This document shows, piece by piece, positions 23,182 through 32,954 of a stretch of DNA of 64,000 nt. This stretch comes from Dentipellis sp. KUC8613. Lineage: Eukaryota; Basidiomycota; Agaricomycetes; Russulales; Hericiaceae. Position 1 is the first letter of the stretch; each line of letters opens with the position of its first letter. The translations under genes and the position numbers were made by a program. The stretch is taken from positions 177,194-241,193 of the forward strand of contig NSJX01000040.1 of the NCBI GenBank assembly GCA_002286715.1. Reading direction: 5' to 3'. The notes under the pieces were generated by a model, which had not been told where the DNA came from, ran no database searches, and saw only the letters and a program-made list of their open reading frames with translations.

Positions 23182-25625
23182 CTAGAACTCGAAGCCCTCC
23201 TTGCGGAATACCTCCACGTTGGGATTGCTCTTCGTGATCTCGACCAGATCGTCACGACCCTGCACGCGGCGTTAGTGCGCTCGCAAGACGTACAGTATAC
23301 GGAGATAAGCGACTGACCAGTGTGCGAAGCGCGCGGCGCAGCGTCGTCCAGAGCTGCTCGCTCTTCTCGCCGCCGGTCGATTCTTGCAGGGCCAGCGCGC
23401 TGAGGAAGTGCTCCGCTGCTTCCTTGTCGGCGCCAATGTTGAGACCTACAAAGTGGGATGCGTGGTCAGTCAGAGTGTCCAGGAAACTCCGGGCGGAAGC
23501 AGCGCACAAGCGACGCCGACGTTGTAGATGGCGCGGGTGTAGGTCGGGCGAAGGCTGAGCGCCTCCCGGTACGCGCCCAGAGACTCTTCAGGCTTGTTCC
23601 CGTTCGACAGTGCCGATCCCAGGCGGTTCCACAGCAAATAGTCCTGATCCTTCCATCAGTAAACCTGCCTAGCCTCCGTAGGAACACCACGCACCTTAGG
23701 CCTGGCACTCAAGGCCGTCTCGAAGCAGTCCTTCGCGCGATCATAGTTCCCATTCGTATAGAATAGCACGCCGAGCGCGATCTGCACGTCTGGGTCGATC
23801 ACGCCCTGCGAGTGCTGCTCGCGCGCGAGGTCGAGGAACGCCTCTGTGACGAGATCGTGCGAGTGCCACTGCGACTGCGTCAGCGAGTCGAGTGTTGCCT
23901 GGGGGATCGGGCGCTCGGGGTAGCGCGCGCGCAGCCAGCGGATGAGCATTGTGTTCGAGGCGCGGTCGAAGGACTCGTTGGTGTATGAGATCGCTAGCGA
24001 CTGCGGAGAGGGGAGGGGAGGGATGTGAACCTCGGCTACGATGGGAACAAGGATTGCGGAGGAACTTACGACCATGCCCGCGCCGGCGGCACCCGCAGCC
24101 TCTGCGAGCCGCACGCCTTCGGTTAGAGCTTTCATGCCTGCGTCTTCGCGCTCGTCCATGTTCCTGACCTCGCCAAGGAGTATCCATGCTTCGTAGCCGC
24201 CTTCTCCGAGGTCGCCTTTCTGGATGGCGGCCTCAAGGAGCAGCGCGGCTTCTGACAAGGAGCCGTTTTGCTCCAGCAGTGCCTTCGCGTCGGCGAGCGG
24301 CGATTGCGATGACGTAGACGGGTCGAGGTATCTATTGTTCTGCTCTATGGCAGCAGAATCAGAGATGCTGTGTGCCGCTGGAGGAAGGTCACGGCTTACC
24401 GAAGGCATAGGGCTCCAGCATGGGCAGCCCTTCGTGGTCAAACTTGATGCTGTCGTCGCTGGTGTGCCGCCACTCGCCGACACCGCTCTGCCAAGCCTCC
24501 GACATGCCGGCACCGTAGTCGTAGTCCAAGTCATCGCGCTGGCCGTTCATCATCTGGTTGAACTGCGCCTCCCATTTCGCCATGTCTTCCTTCGGCGGCG
24601 GGAGGTCCGAGTTCTGCATCTGATTCCATATTCTGAGATGCCATTTAGCCGCCACACAAAAACTGGATGTTCATTGCTGATACGTACTCTTGGAAGCTCA
24701 GACCATCAGAGAAAGATTCTGCGTGCGCCTGATCCAGCGCCTCTCGGGCGATCTGCTCACTCGTGCTTTCCATCTCTGCAGCACCGGGCTCGGCTGCCTT
24801 CGAAGCCGAGTCTTGCGCGGGTTCGAATTGCGCGAACGCAGCTTCAAAGTCTGAATCCTTCATCTTTGCCTTCCCCTTGTCCTGCACGGCCATGTTGCCG
24901 AAGCTCTCGTTGATCCCCGAAAGGTATGCATCTTGGCGATCTGCAAAACATAAGTATAGATCGCTCCCGAGTCGGGCACGATCACGTACAGGGCATCCCC
25001 ATCGAATACTGCGGCATGCTGAAACCGCTCTGGAAAGACGAGCCGACCATGGGCTGCTGTGGTATGGCAGCATGACTCTCCGTAGCATGTGCCGGACCGG
25101 CGACCTGTGGCGTAAATTCACCTGCCCAGGATGACTGCTGGGGCACGCTGCTCGGCATCTGAAACTGGGGACTCTGGCTGTCCTTCCACACGTGGCTGAG
25201 GTTCACATTTGGCTGGCTTATGCCTGGCATAGGGCGCGCCATGTCAAAGCGGGGCATCTGGGGCAACTGGGCCATGGGGGGAGGTATCGCGGGCCCTTGA
25301 CCATTTGCCTCGAAGAATTGGCGTGCCATGGCCATGTCCTGTTCCGCGGCGGCCTGGGTTGAGGAGCTGGGGAGGTACTGCAGCTGCTAGAGCATTAGAA
25401 TTCGAGTCTAGTCGAGTCGAAGTATAGGCAACGTACTCTTGACGACGAGGGACCCGCAATCCTGTCCTGAGATGCACCTCTCACCTGAACAATAGGTCAC
25501 ACTCGGTGAACATTGGAACGCACCTGTTGCAAGCTGCGATCACCCTCCGAATGCTTGAGCACCTGCGAGAGCGGGTTCGCAGCGACAGCGCAGTCTGCGC
25601 CCGACATAAGACCTTGAAGAGACAT
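23182..25625 (-). CDS. PEX5: Peroxisomal targeting signal 1 receptor Pex5
   Basis: The spliced product starts MSLQGLMSGADCAVAANPLS, matching the family N-terminus with the conserved cysteine (residue 12) that is ubiquitinated for receptor recycling. The N-terminal half is Gln/Pro/Met-rich with WxxxF motifs (WAGEF, WEAQF) that bind Pex14 and Pex13. The C-terminal half carries the TPR array: WILLGEVRN, SLAISYTNES, VQIALGVLFYTNGNYDRA, DYLLWNRLGSALSNG and GAYREALSLRPTYTRAIYN. It ends RDDLVEITKSNPNVEVFRKE. It recognises SKL-type C-termini and brings matrix proteins into peroxisomes. About eight short introns are present. Its first codons and promoter occur again as a decayed copy near 31.5 kb. Confidence 0.93.
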
Positions 25626-26048
25626 GGTGGGAGGTGTGGGGAGACGAGCCTGTGGAACTTGGAGTGCTTAGGTTTACACTGTGCCTCGGGCCGGCAAAGT
25701 CCGGCCGAGCATCACGTGAAACTGGTGCGAGGAAGTCGCCGGACGCGGTGTCGAGCCTGCCACTGCCAGTGCCAGAGTACTCGTCTCTCTTGAGTCTCAT
25801 CCAAGAATCACGCATGCGCGAGTTTTGTGCTGCGCTTTTTCTTTGGAGACACGTTGTGGACCTGACTTGCCGATACATGCAGATATACAACGGACTGCAC
25901 GGCTCCCGAGCCAGGATCTTCTTGACGATGCAGGGCATGTTGTATGTTTAATTGGCTTCGCGTCTGGACCGTAGCTCAATCGTCTCGTCCTTCACATTGT
26001 TGCCTGCAGCACCACAACAACACTCTTCGATTCCAATTTCGCTGATGA
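25626..26048. other. PEX5 promoter plus a captured MFS gene fragment
   Basis: The left part (25626-25800) is the PEX5 promoter and leader, including a TCACGTGA palindrome at 25712-25719. The right part (25803-25975) is a copy of a piece of the MFS transporter gene at 34.4-34.6 kb. No independent gene is supported. Confidence 0.6.
25803..25975 (+). pseudogene. Fragment of the MFS transporter gene (exon-intron-exon copy)
   Basis: This reads like the sense strand of the minus-strand gene at 32955-35925, source about 34436-34612. It shares ATCACGCATGC at the end of one exon and GACACGTTGTGGACCTG inside the following intron. It also shares the intron end ATGCAG, then ACAACGGACTGCAC, GGCTCCCGAGC and ATGCAGGGCATGTTGTATG. 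The copy is broken by a deletion of about 8 bp, a TAA after TTGTATGTT and other changes. Because the intron was copied too, the event was at the DNA level, not by reverse transcription. Confidence 0.85.
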
Positions 26049-29000
26049 CGCAAGGGCGCCGCGTCGCAGCCGTCTACCGACGACGGCCCGCCGATCCCGC
26101 CGACTGCCGAGCGTCCGACCAAGGCCCTTCCTCGCAGAGACAGAATCGATGACAATCTCCAAACTCCCCTCGACACTCACCTCGACAATGCAGACCGCCG
26201 GTCGAAGACCAATCCCAGGTCGCATTCGCCCATAGATCCTGTGACCTTTTACGGGAAGAAGCCGAGCAATTCAAGCTCAGCGGCGACGCGTACATCGACG
26301 CATCCCGACGTGCCACAGGCGCTCGAGCAGTTGAACACCATGGTGTCCGACAACCTCTCTACTCACGTTCCGTTCAGTTCCACCTATAGAAGGCTGGACG
26401 TTATCAAGGAGAAGATGTGCGTCGAGTCCTGTGGCGCATACGTGGGACCCATGGACCCCATGGAGTTTCTCAGCGCCTTCGTACCTTCTCCCTCGGCACT
26501 AGACCGAGACGGACAACAGAGGAAAATGCCGACGGTGTCATTTGAGAAGATGTTAGAAGCAAAAGAAGAGCCGGACATGTATCCGATCTACGTGAGTACT
26601 GTTCAATTTTCGGTTTGCTCTGTACTGATAGACGTGGAAATGTAGATCAAGATCTGCAAGCAACTTGACGAGGATCATATCATGAGGTATTATGATACTC
26701 ACTCCCAACCGGACCCATGCACGGTCCCGCTTGGCGCTCCGGATAGGGACGGCCTGAGTCCGGACATCATGACGTTTCACAAGGATCGGCTTCCGAAGGT
26801 CGAGGCTCGCACAGATTTCTCGCGCGCGGAGAGGGCAGACGAGTTCAAGTTCAAGAACAACGTGGACCCTTTCGACGACACACCGAACAAGAGTGACTAT
26901 CCATTCGAATCGTGCAGCCAGGACGGCAAGAAAACGCGTGGCCAGATCACGGCTTATGCCGCTGCAATGCTGGAGCTTCAATTCCGCACTTTCGTGTTCT
27001 CGGTTCTCGTCATGGGAGAATACGCACGCTTGATCCGTTGGGATCGGTCCGGGGCCATCGTCACCAGGGCGTTCAACTACCAGAAAGATCCCGAGCCGTT
27101 GGCCCAATTCCTCTGGCGATACAACTTCCTGACCCGCGCGCAGCGTGGTTTCGACGAATCGGTGAAAGTGATTGAAACCACCGACGTGACAATTGATAGT
27201 GACAGAGCTTATGAGGAACTGAAGAAGTACATCGGTGCTCATGCAGCCCGGAATCCTGAAATGTTTCTGCTCAGGATGACACCTTTGGGCGTGCCTCCGC
27301 CTGCTTCGAACAATGCTTTGCCGCGCCGTGCATCGTCGCCTTCTGACGCGTCTTTTGACGGGTATGCGCTACCATCAGATGGGTCCGAGTCGCTTTGGGA
27401 CGGATCCGAGTCGCTTTGGGATGGACCGCCGTCGCCGTCTGTTGGGCCGTCGTCGCCGTCTGCTGGACCGTCGTCGCCGTCTGTTGGGCCGTCGTCGCCG
27501 TCAATCGGACCCTCCTCGCCGTCAGTCAGGCCCTCCTCGCCGTCAACTGGACCCCCGTTGCCTTCAGATCCACCTGCGTTGCCTGCGGACCAACCTACCG
27601 CACCACCCGCCAAAAGTTATTATGTGCACGAAGAAGCATCAGGTGACGGCTGGGATTACTACGTGCTTGCGCCGCGAATGAGCGACCGCGGTCCTTTCGG
27701 CCGGGCGACTCGCTCCCTCTATGTGTACGATCGATGCGATGAACAAGTTCGTCACCTCAAGGACACGAACCGGATCATCAGCCACAGCCATACCGTGGAG
27801 CACGAGATCATCGACGATTTGAACGCGAAGAATGTCCCGCATATCAGCACGGTGCATGCAGCGTGGGACGTCGCGCCCAGGGATGAATGCTACGACTCTG
27901 TTACTCCAATGTTCTGCGACGACGGGAAGATCAACCCTCGGTTCGCTCCCCCTGATGTCAGGCATCGCAGGGCGCAGAGGCTCTATCGCGCGTACAGGCT
28001 CATCACTCAGGAGCTCGGGATGCCACTGTGGAAGTTCAGAAACTGGAAACAGGCTGTACAGGCAATGATAGATATCCTCGAAGGTGAATTGGTTCGTTGT
28101 ACTCCAGAGGCATTCGTCGATATTGACTTTCGTATCTCGTTTGCAGCGCTTGACGGAGCTGAGGAAGCTGGATGGCGACACCGCGACGTGAGCGTCGGCA
28201 ACATCATGATCCACAATGATCGCGGGCTCCTCATCGACTGGGATGCTTGTCAGAAATCCGTCGAGATGAATTGCGAGGATAGCACGAGGGTGCCAGATCT
28301 CACAGGCACCTGGCAATTCATATCGATGCGCCGGCTCCGCAATGGCAACGGGCTCCATGAAGCTAGGGATGACCTGGAGTCCGTCTTCTGGGTGCTCCTC
28401 TGGTTGGCTTTCAATTTTTCCGACCACTCGCTTAGCCCTGACGCACTAAGAAACCGCCTCACGGAGATTTTCGACGATTGCAAGTGGGAGAATGGACATT
28501 ACAGAGGTGGCGGTGGGAAGGATCTACTTTTCGGAAAGGAGGACTTCGCACTCTACCTCGAGGTTACATTTTCGCCCCCCGGTCTACAGGACATTCTGAA
28601 GAGTCTGCATCGTATTTTCCGAATCACGCCTCCGTTGGAACCATATATCAAGGGTCTATCCAAGGAAAGGGCGGAAGACACACTGGCGACGTACAAAAGA
28701 CATCTCGTGTACTACAAAGAGGATCTAGCACGGCTGAAAGACTCGACCTATTTTCGCGACGTACTAGCGGATGCTCTAAAGGAATTCGAGTGGCCCTCCT
28801 ATGGCCCCATCGAACATGATATCCCTCTCGACCTGAAGGGGGCCCAAGTAACTCCAACATGGAAGACTGTCTGGTCGAGCAGCATTCCAGCCCGGACAAT
28901 CGCGCAGAATCCTCCGTCATTCTCAAAGCCTCCCCCTTCGGGTGCTAAGGTCAGGACGAAGATGAGGCGGACTGGCGAGCAGTCTGAGCAGACGAAACGG

Positions 29001-29189
29001 CAACTTCGTACGCTTATGTGCAGGGGAGGCAGAGGAAAGGGGGTAGGGACGAGGATGGGGAAGACTTCTGAGGTGTGTCACGATCACCTGGGGCACGATG
29101 ATCGTCGATCGTGGTCCCGTCGTTCTGTTACCCGTTTTGTTTTGTTCTGTGGAAGATACCTGTTTGTGGGAAGGATACCCGTAGAATAA
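26049..29189 (+). CDS. FunK1-type fungal protein kinase
   Basis: The frame is open from about 26049, with introns at 26592-26645 and 28084-28146. The N-terminal region (residues before about 330) is the FunK1 leader domain, with FYGKKP, RGQITAYAAAMLELQFRTF and RLIRWDRSGAIVTRAFNY. A disordered Pro/Ser linker with a 21-bp repeat follows. The kinase core contains GWRHRDVSVGNIMI (HRD motif with metal-binding Asn), LLIDWD (the DFG equivalent), GTWQFIS and DDLESVFWVLLW. The catalytic Asp and Asn are present. FunK1 kinases are expanded in mushrooms and linked to multicellular development; substrates are unknown. The true start is uncertain: the first in-frame ATG is at 26340, but coding character extends upstream, so a 5' exon is likely missing from this model. 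Confidence 0.88.
27424..27555 (+). repeat. 21-bp minisatellite coding GPSSPSV units in the FunK1 linker
   Basis: About six tandem 21-bp units encode PSSPS-x-GPSSPS-x repeats. They follow a duplicated 24-bp unit coding GSESLWDG. The units have begun to diverge at the variable position (V, A, I, T). Confidence 0.9.
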
Positions 29190-29204
29190 ATTGATTTCTG
29201 ACTC

Positions 29205-29259
29205 TAATGTTTCCACACATGAGTTACAAGTCGGTAATTATGAGTTGCTCAGCGATTGC
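29205..29259 (+). repeat. 55-bp perfect inverted repeat, left arm
   Basis: From TAATGTTTCC to CAGCGATTGC, this is the exact reverse complement of 31625-31679, with no mismatch. It starts 16 bp after the FunK1 stop codon, so it probably lies in that gene's 3' UTR. Confidence 0.95.
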
Positions 29260-29379
29260 ATACGGTTCAAGGCGATCCGTCTATCATTGAGAGATAACGG
29301 GGATGGAAACGGCGTTGATGATGCGAAATAGGACTACACATTGACCTGTTTTGTTGCAGCGCTTTGTGGCCTTGAAAAT

Positions 29380-29900
29380 GCATGAATGCGGCACCGCGAC
29401 GTGAGTGTCGGCAACGTCTTGCTCCATAACGGTCGCAGGCTTCTCATCGACTGGAATGCGAGTCAGAGGTCAGGATGCGGTGGACGACATCGAGTCGGTT
29501 TTCTAGGTGCACCTCTGGATGGCGCACAGCTACAGCCCGCATGCGTTTACCCCCACTCGCCTTACACACCGTCCCCGGAATACCTTCGGCCAGGCTACGT
29601 CGGATGAAGAGGGGTATCTCATCAGCAGTAAGCACAAGGAGGCGTTACTCAAATATGAACTCCTTGACTAGATTAAACTCGAGTTGTATCCGTCGCTGCT
29701 CGAAATGTTGTACGCTTTTCTTCGAGAGCCAGTGGAAGAACTGGATTGTGAAATGGTGGCCTACCAGTGTGCCATGAGGGAACGAAACGACTACGAAGTG
29801 CTGCTGAAGAACGCGAGGCGTGTTCGCGAGGGGGCGTTTGCAAAGGTACTCGAAGAACAAGCGTGGCCGGCATGTGTTCCCACTCTTCCCCTCTTCCAGA
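29380..29900 (+). pseudogene. Degenerate FunK1 kinase core
   Basis: This is a broken copy of the C-terminal part of a FunK1 gene. It keeps the splice acceptor TTGCAG|CGCTT seen in the intact gene, then RHRDVSVGNVLLHN, LLIDWNASQ and DDIESVF. A TGG-to-TAG change gives a stop where the intact kinase has FWV. Later parts read in shifted frames, with another in-frame stop before IKLELYPSLLEML and AMRERNDYEVLLKN. The leader domain is absent. It lies 190 bp downstream of the intact gene in the same orientation. Confidence 0.85.
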
Positions 29901-30249
29901 TCACGATGGGTCGCAATGGTCAGAGTTCGTATCGTTTATTCTGTGGAGGGTATGGCCGTGTACGGGAGCCCTGTATCATGACTTCCGTCCAGCCCGTAGG
30001 AAACACATGATGCGTATTGCGGAGTCGACGTACCAGTGACGATCGAGCGTGAACTGTTACTGAAATGGAGAATTTCAAGCGTTAATCGATCGACTCTCAA
30101 CGGAAGACATCTTTGAAGAGTGGCAATGAAGAACATTTGAGGACGTCGGCATGTCTTGTATGTATGTCTGTCATTCTTCGCGCTAGCTAAGCTACAGCAT
30201 GTGTCAATCGATTGTGCGTTCGATGTAGTCTAGTACTGTACACCGGCTC

Positions 30250-31409
30250 CTAGTTCTTCAGCTTTTCGGTCAGCTCCGGGACAGCATCAAACAGGTCCGC
30301 CACGAGTCCGACATCAGCGACCTGGAATATCGGGGCGTCCGCATCCTGCAAGCAACGTCAAAATCACGCGTAAATGGCCACTGATAACATGTCGCGTACC
30401 TTGTTGATCGCCACAATCATCTTCGAGTCCTTCATGCCCGCGAGATGCTGAATGGCACCAGAGATTCCGATCGCCATGTAGAGCTCCGGCGCGACGACCT
30501 TGCCCGTCTGGCCGACCTGCAGCGAGTTGTCCGCGTAGCCCGCGTCGACTGCCGCACGCGACGCGCCAACGGCCGCGCCGAGCACGTCGGCGAGCGGGTC
30601 GAGCGTTTTCTGGAAGGTCTCCGCGTTCTTCAGCGCGCGGCCGCCGGATACGACGCGCTTCGCTGTGCCAAGCTCAGGGCGGTCTGACTTGGTGAGCTCC
30701 GTGCTGATGTGCTCCGTGGGCGAGTCGGCCACCTGCACGGGCTCGAGGGCCTTGACCTCGGGCGCGGCGGATTCGTCCTCGGGCGCGGCGCTGAACGCGG
30801 TCGAGCGGACAGTGAAGAGCTTCACGGGGACGGTCGACGGCGCACGAACGGTCGCGATGGCGTTGCCTGCGTAGATAGGGCGCGTGAATGTCGTACTGCC
30901 AGAGGAGGCATCGTGCTCGAGACCCGTGATGTCTGACACGGCGGGGACGTCGAGCTTTGCGGCAACGCGCGGCAGTAGCGCTTTCGCAGCGGAGGAGTGA
31001 GACGAGACGACGTGTGTGTACGGGGTTCCGCTGCCGAGCAGCTTCTCCAGTAGCGGCGAGACGATCTCGGGCACCGAAGAGGCGTATTGCGGGGACGCGG
31101 AGTGGAGGATGGAAGTCAGGCCCTTCAGCCTGCCGCACGTCAGAGCCCGGCTCTGGGCAGATAATGGAGATGATAGTATACTTACTTCTTCGCCTTCTCC
31201 AGCACGCTAGAGACCTCGTCGGGAGCTCCCACGACGATGCCGGTCACTGGTCCACCGAGTTGCTGAGCGGCGGTGAGAGCCGAGAGCGAGCCGGACTCGA
31301 CGGCGCCGTTCCGGTGTTCGATGAGCAGCAGCGCATGCGGCGACGTTGCAGTCGCGTAGGTACGCGCAAGGGTGCGGGCGGGTACGGCGACAGAAATGGA
31401 GCGCAACAT
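30250..31409 (-). CDS. ETFA: Electron-transfer flavoprotein alpha subunit, mitochondrial
   Basis: Three exons (31186-31409, 30400-31129, 30250-30345) encode 349 residues. The N-terminus ([20 protein letters not shown]) is a typical mitochondrial presequence. The ETF N-domain follows, with [12 protein letters not shown] and [20 protein letters not shown]. The FAD-binding domain contains [54 protein letters not shown] and [18 protein letters not shown]. All flavin-contact motifs look intact. With ETF-beta it carries electrons from acyl-CoA and other dehydrogenases to ETF-ubiquinone oxidoreductase. Its promoter side carries a decayed copy of the PEX5 promoter, and the whole gene lies between the arms of a 55-bp inverted repeat. 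Confidence 0.95.
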
Positions 31410-31441
31410 GGAAGGAAGAGGAGAAGAGAGACTCTGGCGGG

Positions 31442-31553
31442 CACACCGCGTCCCGCGACTTCCCCGCAGGAGTTTCACATGACGCTCAGCCGGTTGCCGG
31501 CCCCAGGACCAATGTAAGCACTTCACCTCCCTTCATGTCTCTTCGTGTTCAAG
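31442..31553 (+). pseudogene. Decayed copy of the PEX5 promoter and first codons
   Basis: Read on the plus strand this matches the PEX5 sense strand (reverse complement of about 25608-25752). Shared parts are ACCGCGTCC-GCGACTTCC, AGTTTCAC-TGA-GCTC, TGCCGGCCC, TAAGCAC, CACCTCCC and the start ATGTCTCTTC. The intervening leader is shortened by about 25 bp, and the coding frame is lost after four codons. It lies immediately upstream of ETFA and in divergent orientation to it, so it may now serve as ETFA promoter DNA. Confidence 0.75.
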
Positions 31554-31624
31554 CTTTAAAGGTCTGGATCTGTTCACGATTGCCGAAGTCGTAGTCGTCC
31601 ACAAATCCATACATCCGCCCCGAC

Positions 31625-31679
31625 GCAATCGCTGAGCAACTCATAATTACCGACTTGTAACTCATGTGTGGAAACATTA
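31625..31679 (-). repeat. 55-bp perfect inverted repeat, right arm
   Basis: This is the exact reverse complement of 29205-29259. The arms are 2.37 kb apart and enclose the FunK1 relic and ETFA. No target-site duplication is evident at the outer edges. Confidence 0.95.
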
Positions 31680-32954
31680 TGTAGACACCCCGCCGTATCC
31701 GTTCTCTCCAACATCCTTTTCTCAGGCATTGTCTGCCACCTAGTAGGGCAATGCATCATGTCCTCCAGGGATCCTTGTACATCTTCATCCCAAGCCGCCT
31801 CATCACGGCCTGCACGACCGTGTTCGCATCGGCGCGCCCTGTGTTGTCCTCGCGCCGCCGGCAGCCTCACATACCGCCCTCGGCAATGCTCTCCTAACAG
31901 TAACTCCTCGCAGTAACGCTCGCACAGCGCATAGGGCACGATGATCTCCTATGCAAGCGTCACAATGGCCAGCAGCTGAGGCTGATGTTCAGCCCCGCAA
32001 GGCAGCTGATGGCATCCGGCAATGGCCTCTGAAGGTAGTTCGGGTGAGACTGGATTGAAGGTGACAGAGAAGCAGCAATTTTGGTAGGACCCCATCGAAT
32101 GGACACGCACATTAGCCTTCATGCGAAAGACTTGCCACGCAAATTCATTTCTCTGACTCTCGTTGCTGGTATACCATCCTGTTCCCGTCCTAGCTTCCTA
32201 CAGCCATCAGTATAAGTACCTGCTCTATACCCCCATCTCAAACTTTTTTTTACAATTCTTCTCACTGCAGCAATTTGTTACATTGTTAGAAATCCATTAC
32301 TTATATGTTGACGACGAATAAGTAACTACATAAGGTGTTAGTAACAGGTTACATAACGAAGACATTAGAAATTCGAGGAAATTGCGAAAGTTACCTCCCC
32401 GAGCTCTAATTATAACGGTCCGACCGGTACCGGCCTACACTGCAGGACGCCTTCCGAGTCGTCCCTGAGTAAAACCGCACAAAGTCCTCTTCAAGTACAT
32501 GTCTTATCGTCCGTAGACACAGCCCGAATGCATTTGCACGTATGTATGTATGTATATGTATGTATGTACAGTCACAGTGAATCTGACAGAATGGATGAAT
32601 AGATGAATGAATGTATGAAGAATGCAAAGAGTACGTATATATACTTGACCATCATGATGAGTTGGGTATTTATCTGTTACGTATACAGCCCGCTTACACC
32701 ACACCACAGCAAAGCCAGAGCGAACCTAACATAAGTAGTGTACAGTACAACAACGACGCCGACAACAACAATCCTTACCGGCCGCAGCGCGCAGCCCCAC
32801 ACATCGCTTTTCCGAACACGCACATGCGCACTAGATGAGAAGCCGAGATCCACTCCACAAGAACAAGAACAAGAACACGACGGGACAAGAAAAAGAAAGC
32901 GAAGAAAAATGAAAAGGAAAAGGTCAATCACCAGGCGGCTCGGGACTCAGGGAC
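31680..32954. other. Gene-poor stretch with possible relic coding DNA
   Basis: About 1.3 kb. On the minus strand 31690-31940 has protein-like codon use in two different frames (for example NTVVQAVMRRLGMKMYKDP and CERYCEELLLGEHC) but no continuous splice-compatible gene, so it may be a relic. The rest is AT-rich, with a (TGTA)n run at 32538-32569. Confidence 0.45.
32538..32569. repeat. (TGTA)n microsatellite
   Basis: About seven TATG/TGTA units with one interruption (TGTATATG). Confidence 0.9.

Noticed and set aside
29205..31679. Reading the 55-bp inverted repeat as terminal repeats of a DNA transposon
   Set aside because: No transposase between the arms, no target-site duplication, and the cargo is a normal ETFA gene with introns and a presequence.
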